From contig CAMNDE010000008.1 of the NCBI GenBank assembly GCA_946534895.1, positions 11,938 to 75,937 on the forward strand: a stretch of DNA of 64,000 nucleotides, given 5' to 3'. A program made the position numbers and the translations under genes. The notes under the pieces were generated by a model, which was given only the letters and a program-made list of their open reading frames with translations, made no database searches and had not been told where the DNA came from. This stretch comes from UBA2943 sp946534895. Its GTDB lineage: Bacteria > Bacillota > Clostridia > Christensenellales > Aristaeellaceae. Position 1 is the stretch's first letter. Each line of letters opens with the position of its first letter. Below are positions 18,661 through 24,166 of this stretch, piece by piece.

Positions 18661-19236
18661 ATGACATTCCATGAACTGGTGGAAAAGGCCCGGAGTGTCC
18701 GCGGCTATGACGAAAGCCGGAGCATCAGCCGGGAAGAGATGCTGGAACTGGTGGACTGCGCGCGTCTGACGCCTTCCGCCGCCAACCGTCAGCCGCTGAA
18801 GTATGCTCTGGTCCATGAAAAGGACGAGGTGAGCCGGATGCTTGCCCTGACCCGCTGGGGCGGAGCGCTTCCGGAGCGGCATCTCCCGGACCCCGGACGC
18901 GGGCCTGCGGCGTTCATTGTCATCTTGCAGGAAACGGAATGGGTCAGGGATGCGGCAGGTATCCAGCGTGATGTGGGCATTGCCGCCCAGACCCTGCTGC
19001 TGGCCGCAGCTGAAAAAGGGCTCGGCGGGCTCATGATCGGCGCCTTTGATCCCGCGGGCGTGAAGGAACTCCTGAAGCTGCCGGACCACCTGGTGCCGCA
19101 GCTGCTGATCGCCCTGGGAAAGCCGGATGAAACCATTGTGATCACCGAGGTCAAAGACGGCGTCACCCGGTACTGGCGTGATGAGCACGATACCCACTAT
19201 GTGCCCAAGCGCAGGCTTGAGGACATCATTTACTGA
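18661..19236 (+). CDS. Nitroreductase-family flavoprotein
   Basis: 191 aa. The N-terminal segment RSVRGYDESRSISREEMLEL is the usual FMN-phosphate-binding start of the family (R-S-x-R), followed by CARLTPSAANRQPLKYALV and, later, GIAAQTLLLAAAEKGLGGLMIGAF, the second FMN-contact region. Such enzymes reduce nitro compounds, quinones or other electrophiles with NAD(P)H. AAGGAGG precedes the ATG. It probably shares a transcript with the Spx-like gene and the PHP phosphatase gene. Confidence 0.92.
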   Translation: MTFHELVEKARSVRGYDESRSISREEMLELVDCARLTPSAANRQPLKYALVHEKDEVSRMLALTRWGGALPERHLPDPGRGPAAFIVILQETEWVRDAAGIQRDVGIAAQTLLLAAAEKGLGGLMIGAFDPAGVKELLKLPDHLVPQLLIALGKPDETIVITEVKDGVTRYWRDEHDTHYVPKRRLEDIIY

Positions 19237-19275
19237 CATTGTTCGGGTAAGCATTCCATACAGGCAGGTGCACAT

Positions 19276-20100
19276 ATGATCACTGTAAACCTTCACACGC
19301 ACACCTTCCACTGCGGGCACGCCGTCGGCCTTCCCGTGGACTATGCCCGGGAAGCCGCGGAGCACGGATTCCATGTGCTGGGCATGTCAGATCACATGCC
19401 GTTCCCGGATGAGCGTCCGAAAATCATCCGGATGAATCTCTCAGAACTGGACGACTATATCCGCGAAGTCCGTGAGGCCCAGGCAGCCTTTCCCCAGCTG
19501 CGCATTCTTCTGGCCCTTGAGTGTGAATACTATCCCGAATACGATTCATATTACAGGATGCTGCTTGAAGAAAAGAAGATGGATTATCTGATCGGGAGCG
19601 TCCATACCATCGACTGGCAGGGACAGGAGAAGGGGTTCTGGCCCGATTTCCATATGGACCGTGATGCCCTCATGTGCTATGCGGATACCTATGTCCGGAT
19701 GATGGAAAGCGGGTTCTTCCTCTTCGGCGCGCATCCGGACACCTTCGGCCCCTCCATCCGGGAATGGAACGCGGACTGCGAGGCCTGCGCCGGGAAAATC
19801 TGTGAAGCAGCCGTGCGCCTGAATATGCCGCTTGAGATCAATGCCAGCGGCTGGCTGAAGCAGGAACTGAAAGCCCATGATATGGGCTATCCCACAGCCG
19901 AAGCGGCCATAAGCGCCGGACGATCCTGTCCCCGGCCCTATCCCCTGGACGGCTTCTGGCGCACTGCTTCCAGGTATCCCGTCAAGGCTGTGGTCAATGC
20001 GGATGCCCATGATCCGGCCGTGCTCACAAGATATCTGCATCTCGGATACCAGATGGCGGAAACCTACGGCATTGAAGTAGTCTACCCGTTCGGGAAATAA
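19276..20100 (+). CDS. PHP-family histidinol-phosphatase-type phosphoesterase
   Basis: 274 aa. The PHP metal-binding motifs are clear: NLHTHTFHCGHA at the N-terminus, LGMSDHMPF, LALECEYYPEY, LIGSVHTI, FGAHPDTFG and the C-terminal NADAHDP. This set matches HisK-type histidinol-phosphate phosphatases, which perform the penultimate step of histidine synthesis, although some PHP proteins have other phosphoester substrates. No other his genes are in the window, so the specific role is inferred from the family. AGGTG precedes the ATG. Confidence 0.85.
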   Translation: MITVNLHTHTFHCGHAVGLPVDYAREAAEHGFHVLGMSDHMPFPDERPKIIRMNLSELDDYIREVREAQAAFPQLRILLALECEYYPEYDSYYRMLLEEKKMDYLIGSVHTIDWQGQEKGFWPDFHMDRDALMCYADTYVRMMESGFFLFGAHPDTFGPSIREWNADCEACAGKICEAAVRLNMPLEINASGWLKQELKAHDMGYPTAEAAISAGRSCPRPYPLDGFWRTASRYPVKAVVNADAHDPAVLTRYLHLGYQMAETYGIEVVYPFGK

Positions 20101-20147
20101 GGCATAAGCGCAGAAAAGGCGCTGACTCCCGAACCTCCGGAATATGC

Positions 20148-20176
20148 TTTTGAAAAATGCGGAAATGCTGTATACT
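20148..20176 (+). promoter_or_regulatory. Possible promoter upstream of the SH3b leader-peptide gene
   Basis: TTTTGA (20148-20153), 17-nt spacer, TATACT (20171-20176). If used, the transcript has a leader of about 190 nt containing the 41-nt element at 20273. A stem-loop (GTATACTG with CAGTGCATAC) overlaps the -10 region. Confidence 0.45.
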
Positions 20177-20272
20177 GTGCTAAAGCAGTGCATACGCCGC
20201 ATGTTCTCCCGGATACTCAGACCCCTCTTCCGGAAGTTCCGAAAAGTTTTTCAAAAAAATCTTATCCGGCAG

Positions 20273-20313
20273 CTGCCATCCGGCGGATTCCTGCGTATCA
20301 AAGAGTGCAGGGG
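20273..20313 (+). promoter_or_regulatory. 41-nt bipartite element, copy 1 (shared with copy at 21602)
   Basis: CTGCCATCCGG, 7 nt, CTGCGTATCAA, 4 nt, TGCAGGGG. The same blocks with identical spacing occur at 21602-21642, and in both cases the GCGTATCAA block lies 80 nt before the start codon. CTGCG can pair with TGCAG; TGCAG can alternatively pair with CTGCA at about 20331. It may be an RNA switch or a DNA element. Confidence 0.65.
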
Positions 20314-20372
20314 CAAATAAAGCATCTGCAGAAAGAAAAAAGAGAGCACAAGACTGAAAGGAGAACATACAC

Positions 20373-20654
20373 ATGGAGAACAATATGAAGGAACTGGATC
20401 TTGACACCCTGGAATCGGTGAAAGGCGGCGTTATGCGCCAGGTCAACACAGGCACTCCCGGTCTTGACGCGGCTCTCCGGGCAAGCGCCACGAAAAGCAG
20501 CAAGCAGATCGGACATCTGCCCAATGGCACCATGGTGGACACCATCTCGGATCAGCTGGTGTACGATCCCGAGTCCGGCCGCAACTTCGTCCAGGTGACC
20601 GTGAACGGCAAGGTGGGCTGGATTGCAGCTTCCATCATCGGCATGAAGCGCTAA
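20373..20654 (+). CDS. Small SH3b-domain protein with double-glycine leader
   Basis: 93 aa. Residues 1-19 look like a bacteriocin-type leader, KELDLDTLESVKGG ending at Gly18-Gly19, the signature cut by peptidase-containing ABC transporters. The predicted 74-aa mature part is a bacterial SH3 fold: SKQIGHLPNGTMVDTISDQ, NFVQVTVNGKVGWIAASII. There is no Sec signal. It is therefore a candidate exported SH3b peptide, perhaps a cell-wall-binding effector or bacteriocin. AAAGGAG lies at good spacing. The 5' region shares a 41-nt element with the 68-aa peptide gene at 21702. Export and processing are inferences from the leader. Confidence 0.75.
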   Translation: MENNMKELDLDTLESVKGGVMRQVNTGTPGLDAALRASATKSSKQIGHLPNGTMVDTISDQLVYDPESGRNFVQVTVNGKVGWIAASIIGMKR

Positions 20655-20677
20655 AACACCATATACACAGACGTTCA

Positions 20678-20714
20678 AAAAGCGAGTGGATCGCATCATG
20701 ATCCACTCGCTTTT
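20678..20714. terminator. Bidirectional terminator between SH3b peptide and HlyD-like genes
   Basis: AAAAGCGAGTGGATC pairs with GATCCACTCGCTTTT; A-tract and T-tract flank the stem, so it can stop transcription from both convergent genes. Confidence 0.92.
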
Positions 20715-20722
20715 CCTGTATT

Positions 20723-21391
20723 TCAGCTTCCTGTCTGAATCCGGCTGATCACGGCCGTCATGCCGTAGAGCAGTCCATCCGTCGTGTCGGGAACAATCTG
20801 TACCCGGTATACCGACTCCTCCGATTCATCCGCGGACTCCGAGCCGACACGGGAAACCTTTTCCACCCGGCCCGTGGCCGTCAGAGCCCCGTCTTCAATA
20901 TAGATGAACTCCATGTTCACCGCATCTCCCGGCTGGAAATTGTCCAGTTCACTTTCCGGAACCATGCATTCCACACGCATTCTGCTGTCCGCGTAAAGTT
21001 CCGCCACAGCACTGCCGCTTTCCACGGTACTGCCGGCATTCAGGCTGACGGACGCGATCACGCCGTCCTCCTGCACATCCTGACCCCGGGTCACATACAG
21101 GCTGCGCACTGTGCCCGCCGCCGGTGCCGTATACGTTTTGCTGGAAACTGCCTCCAGACTGCCGCTGAAGGACAGTGCATTCGAAATGGTGCCTGTGGTC
21201 ACACTGTAAGCCTGATACGTGACCGTATATTCCGCCTGCAGTCTGCGCACGGCAATCCATGCTGCGCCGCCAAGCAGAAAAAGAATAAGCAGTATGCAGA
21301 CCAGTCGCCGGATCAGGCGCCTGCGCCGCCTGGATTTCTTGTTTGTCTCAGTTTTTTCAGGAATCATGCTGACATCGGTATAGGCTTCCAT
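20723..21391 (-). CDS. HlyD-type membrane-fusion (adaptor) protein
   Basis: 222 aa. Short cytoplasmic N-terminus, a very basic stretch (KKSRRRRRLIRR), one membrane helix (CILLILFLLGGAAWIAV) and an extracytoplasmic region with the HlyD barrel-sandwich pattern TGTISNALSFSGSLEAV, KTYTAPAAGTVRSLYV, followed by VECMVPESELDNFQPGDAV. Such adaptors work with ABC exporters, including bacteriocin and double-glycine exporters. Two leader-bearing peptide genes flank it. No exporter ABC gene is in the window. GGAAAGGAG supports the ATG at 21391 rather than the longer frame. Confidence 0.85.
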   Translation of the reverse strand: MEAYTDVSMIPEKTETNKKSRRRRRLIRRLVCILLILFLLGGAAWIAVRRLQAEYTVTYQAYSVTTGTISNALSFSGSLEAVSSKTYTAPAAGTVRSLYVTRGQDVQEDGVIASVSLNAGSTVESGSAVAELYADSRMRVECMVPESELDNFQPGDAVNMEFIYIEDGALTATGRVEKVSRVGSESADESEESVYRVQIVPDTTDGLLYGMTAVISRIQTGS

Positions 21392-21601
21392 TCTGCTCTC
21401 CTTTCCCGGGCGTGGAACAAATCCCTGTTTCCCGCCCCACAGCGAGCATAACCTGAGCACCTAAAAACAACTTAAGAAAAATGTTTCCAGTCTGTGAATT
21501 TTTCGCAGATATGCGGCATCTGAGTCCACGTCATGAAAACGCTGTTTTCGATGCTGAATTGCGGACATTTTCACCATCTGGACTGTTTTTTCTTTTTTCG
21601 A

Positions 21602-21642
21602 CTGCCACCTGGTAAAAAACTGCGTATCAACAAGTGCAGGGG
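21602..21642 (+). promoter_or_regulatory. 41-nt bipartite element, copy 2
   Basis: CTGCCACCTGG, 7 nt, CTGCGTATCAA, 4 nt, TGCAGGGG; see copy 1. Here the 3' block also takes part in a second hairpin, CAGGGGG with CCCCCTG (to about 21659), so two mutually exclusive stems are possible as in copy 1. Confidence 0.65.
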
Positions 21643-21701
21643 GGAAGAAAAGCCCCCTGGAAAAAGAATTCAAAGCCGAAAGGCAGAAGGAGAAATAGAT
21701 T

Positions 21702-21908
21702 ATGATGATGGATAAGAAACTCAAGGCCATGTTCGATTTTCAGGATTTTGACGGAAACTATGATCTTCAGCAGGTGATCAACCAGGTGCATGCCCGCTAT
21801 AACATGAAGCAGAATGTACAGGAACTGACCCTGGATGAAATGGGTTTTGCTGCCGCGGCCGGTATGCAGCGTGCGGACCAGGATAAGAAGCAGAAGCCCT
21901 GGAGCTGA
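21702..21908 (+). CDS. 68-aa peptide with long leader-like region
   Basis: The product is acidic/amphipathic up to ELTLDEMGFAAAAG (residues 41-54), which matches the double-glycine-leader pattern E-L-x-L-D-x-M; the cut would be after Ala-Gly, leaving the 14-residue tail MQRADQDKKQKPWS. A strong AGAAGGAG site precedes a run of three ATG codons (21702, 21705, 21708). It shares the upstream element with the SH3b peptide and ends before a terminator. It may be a small secreted signal or bacteriocin precursor; no homologue is recognised. Confidence 0.65.
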   Translation: MMMDKKLKAMFDFQDFDGNYDLQQVINQVHARYNMKQNVQELTLDEMGFAAAAGMQRADQDKKQKPWS

Positions 21909-21928
21909 CAGGCAGAAGCCGTCAGGCT

Positions 21929-21970
21929 GACCGGAAACGCACATGCTTCGGCATCAGCTGTCCGGTCTTT
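21929..21970 (+). terminator. Terminator after the 68-aa peptide gene
   Basis: GACCGGA...TCCGGTC outer stem with an inner ATGC-TTCG-GCAT tetraloop hairpin, followed by TTTCT. The T-run is short. Confidence 0.65.
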
Positions 21971-21993
21971 CTCAAAGAACGCTTCACAAACTG

Positions 21994-22100
21994 AATGGCT
22001 GTGAGGAAAAGTATTCAGAAATCCCGATCTTCACAGCCATTTTGTGTGTTCTGTACCAAAATCCATAGCACCGGCCGCCAAACCGGCCGGTATTTTCCTT
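21994..22100. other. Non-coding stretch with two strong hairpins upstream of structured RNA A
   Basis: An 11-bp perfect inverted repeat, AATGGCTGTGA (21994) with TCACAGCCATT (to 22042), encloses 27 nt. It is followed by a GC hairpin, CCGGCCG/CGGCCGG at 22071-22090, and then TATTTTCCTTT. The second could be a terminator of a short transcript or an insulator before RNA A. No coding sequence is seen here. Confidence 0.5.
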
Positions 22101-22144
22101 TATGCCGCCATTGCCCGGCAAATTCGCACCTTTTTTTCCGTGAA

Positions 22145-22486
22145 AGGAATGCTCTGAGAGCATAAGATAGCGCTGTCAGGAAACACTGCCCTATCATAAT
22201 CCCGAAACGGGGAGAACAGTCAGCTGAGTTTCGAAAGGTCGCTGGGGAACGAGAAAGGTTCTCCGCAGAATAAGGCAACGGCCCGGTGCGCTGAAATACG
22301 CATCCTGTCCGGTTTCTCTTACGGGCGAAAGAGAAATGCCTTTATCTGTCACAGCAAACATGTTACGGTGGGAGCGCGCATATGCTGTGATCGAAGCCTG
22401 GAAGCCACCCTGCCAGGCAGCCATCCGGAATACAGCTGACTGGACTCGCAATGGCTGAAATGCCATCAGCCCAGAGGAAAGGAGGG
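22145..22486 (+). ncRNA. Structured RNA A, 5' leader of the zinc-ribbon gene (paralogue of RNA B)
   Basis: A series of hairpins in the same order as RNA B: CCCG-AAA-CGGG (22201-22211); GGGGAAC/GTTCTCC (22244-22264); a TGCG/CGCA hairpin with TGAAAT in its loop (22287-22302); TTTCTCTT/AAGAGAAA (about 22313-22336); a long stem TCACAGCA/TGCTGTGA; GCCTGG/CCAGGC; and a closing GCTGA/TCAGC stem around TGGC-TGAAAT-GCCA (22452-22465), just before AAAGGAGG. The distance from the first hairpin to the ATG is 293 nt, against 299 nt in RNA B, and paired columns differ compensably (GGGGAAC versus GGAGAAC). It is either a cis-regulatory leader or a processed RNA. No known family was recognised. Confidence 0.75.
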
Positions 22487-22492
22487 ACGAAG

Positions 22493-23227
22493 ATGAATCC
22501 GTATTCAACGAAAAGCAGCCGCCTTTCCCGCGGCAAAATGCACTGCATCAACCCGCATTGCAGAAAATGGTCAGACCTGTACTGCGAAAAAATCTGTCCC
22601 CGCTGCGGAAAGCGCTCCGTCATGCCCGCCGGCAGACAGCGCTGCGATCACTGCTCCACAATGCTGATCAGCAGGGATGTGGTCTGTCCGCTCTGCGGAA
22701 GCAAGCAGCGAACCACCGTTGAACTGCGGGGCATTCAGGCTGAAAAGCTTACAGCCTTCACGCATCTGCTCCGTGAAGCAAAACCGGGTCTCAGTCTGGA
22801 TACATGCCGCAGCATCTGCAGGAACTGTACGAAAGATAATCCTTTCCGTATTTCCTTCGCGAACTGCCCGGACCGGATCAGGCCATTCCTTCAGAAGTGG
22901 CATGATCTGGGCGGAACAGCCGCTGCCTGTCTGGACCGGGAAACAAGCACGCGGCCCATTGTCCTGCTCCGCAGCTATAACTGCCGGCACCAGTCAGAGC
23001 ACATGAAATTATTGTTCCAGGCAGTAAGGAAAACAACGCTCGGAGCGCTTTCCCATGAAGAAACCGCCAGACTGCTTCACAGCGTAAACCGTGAGGACCT
23101 TCCCTACCGACTGGTGTTTACTTCCGGCTTCGATGAGATTGACGCCTGGGTGGCTGCCTGGAGAAAGCTGGGTGGAACCGCCGTCCACTCCAGTGAACAC
23201 GAACTGACCATCTCCCGGCTATTCTGA
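22493..23227 (+). CDS. Zinc-ribbon protein with tandem L7/L12-CTD-like repeats (novel)
   Basis: 244 aa. Residues about 15-80 carry paired cysteines: HCINPHC, CEKICPRCGKR, RCDHC and VCPLCGSKQR, consistent with two or three zinc ribbons. The remainder holds two repeats of about 60 residues, each reading roughly hydrophobic-L-REA/AVRK, G-L-S/ALS, a proline or LP, then L-x-x-W-x-x-LGGTA: LLREAKPGLSLD...KWHDLGGTAAA and AVRKTTLGALSH...AWRKLGGTAVH. The pattern recalls the ribosomal protein L7/L12 C-terminal domain; that comparison is by eye. AAAGGAGG sets the ATG at 22493. It is preceded by RNA A. Function unknown; RNA or ribosome binding is plausible. Confidence 0.8.
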   Translation: MNPYSTKSSRLSRGKMHCINPHCRKWSDLYCEKICPRCGKRSVMPAGRQRCDHCSTMLISRDVVCPLCGSKQRTTVELRGIQAEKLTAFTHLLREAKPGLSLDTCRSICRNCTKDNPFRISFANCPDRIRPFLQKWHDLGGTAAACLDRETSTRPIVLLRSYNCRHQSEHMKLLFQAVRKTTLGALSHEETARLLHSVNREDLPYRLVFTSGFDEIDAWVAAWRKLGGTAVHSSEHELTISRLF

Positions 23228-23299
23228 TGGAAATTAAACATCCGGATCCGGGATTCGCAGATTTTTTTCCGGGATTCCGGAAACGATCGATGATATGAT

Positions 23300-23556
23300 C
23301 CCAGATGTTGAGGGACCGCATAAGGTTCCTGAACATACATGAAGCCGGGCAGGAGGCTGGCTTCTCGTCCAGGGGACGCTTATAACAGAGAAGGCGCGTC
23401 AGCAGCGAAGCACTCGAAGCATAAACACAGGGGTGAATCCCGGATTTCCGGTTGACAGACCCAAGCTGCGAGGCTCTCTTTACTCCCAAGCACCGCAACC
23501 GTTCTGAAAGGAGGCGCGGTCGCCCTTGGGACAGGAGAATTCTAGTTGATACACAC
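23300..23556 (+). ncRNA. Large structured non-coding RNA resembling the raiA motif
   Basis: About 250 nt, no coding frame. Clear helices: ATGTTgAGGGACC/GGTTCCTgAACAT (23304-23335), GAAGCC/GGCTTC (23341-23364), CGTCC/GGACG (23366-23378), GGG/CCC and CCGG/CCGG near 23430-23451, ACCGC/GCGGT (about 23492-23520), and a long-range CCCAAG/CTTGGG pairing (23460-23465 with 23525-23530). The 3' end reads TTCTAGTTGATACACA. Size, layout and the hairpin series remind me of the raiA RNA motif found in anaerobic Bacillota; the name is from memory and unverified. It lies between the zinc-ribbon and DUF2828 genes. Confidence 0.6.
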
Positions 23557-23627
23557 CGATGTCTGCAAAAAATACCATGACATCCATCTACATTGCGTCT
23601 ATACAGGCTCTGTGACTTCTCCTCTGG

Positions 23628-23720
23628 ATGGTGTCGCCCCGTGTATTGCGCGGAGAAAATCGTGCCCAGGCGGTGGCCTGAAAACCGCAGCGCAATCCAA
23701 GGTGGGGCAGCGTATCGCAG
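23628..23720 (+). ncRNA. Nested hairpin RNA element between raiA-like RNA and RNA B
   Basis: GCCCC (23636) pairs with GGGGC (about 23708), enclosing a perfect ATTGCGC/GCGCAAT stem and inside it GCGGT/ACCGC. A second stem, ATTCCGG with CCGGAAT, lies at about 23771-23806. These elements are contiguous with RNA B and may be its 5' part, or a separate RNA. No coding sequence is supported in 23557-23864. Confidence 0.45.
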
Positions 23721-23864
23721 CGACAGACAGGCAAACGGCAGGCAGCGTATGGGAAAACGCTTTCTGACCTGATTCCGGGCGGAACGGAACGGGACGCCGG
23801 AATATCCGAAGGGTTGGAAACGCGTCTTGTCATCCGTCTGGCTGCAGGGTTACCCCTCCTGCCA

Positions 23865-24158
23865 CATTCCCGAAACGGGGAAAACAGATTTGTCAAAGGA
23901 TGCATCAGGGCGTGGAGAACGAAAAAGGTTCTCCTCAGGAATGAAGCAACGGGCGTGAAGATTGAAATATGTTCACGCACCGGGTGGATTCCGGCAGAAT
24001 CCACTGTTTTCTCCTGAACCGGACAGCATGGAAAAAGGTGCGGTGCATCGCAGTCCGGTATGCCAGGCCAGGGAAGCACCACCCGCAGGGCCGCTGATCT
24101 GAACGGGACAGACTGTTTTCGCGGCGGTTGAAATACCGTCAGCCTGAAAGAAAGGAGG
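23865..24158 (+). ncRNA. Structured RNA B, 5' leader of the DUF2828 gene (paralogue of RNA A)
   Basis: Colinear with RNA A: CCCG-AAA-CGGG (23869-23879); GGAGAAC/GTTCTCC (23914-23934) followed by a CAGGAATGAAGCAACGG-type linker nearly identical in A; GCGTGAA/TTCACGC with TGAAAT in its loop (23953-23978); GTGGATTC/GAATCCAC; CCGGAC/GTCCGG; a GGGAAGC-ACC region; and a closing GCTGA/TCAGC stem enclosing CGGT-TGAAAT-ACCG (24125-24138). The helices are kept although most of the sequence differs, the sign of a selected RNA fold. It ends a few nt before the ribosome site of the DUF2828 gene. Confidence 0.75.
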
Positions 24159-24166
24159 AAAGAGGA

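Noticed and set aside
21540..21720. A 60-codon frame at 21533-21715 in the leader of the 68-aa peptide
   Set aside because: It crosses the conserved 41-nt element, lacks a ribosome site and overlaps the real start in another frame.
22145..24166. Classical bacterial Y RNA (with tRNA-like module) for RNA A or B
   Set aside because: I found no D-arm, anticodon-arm and T-arm series or GGTTCGAATCC-type T-loop; the fold is different.
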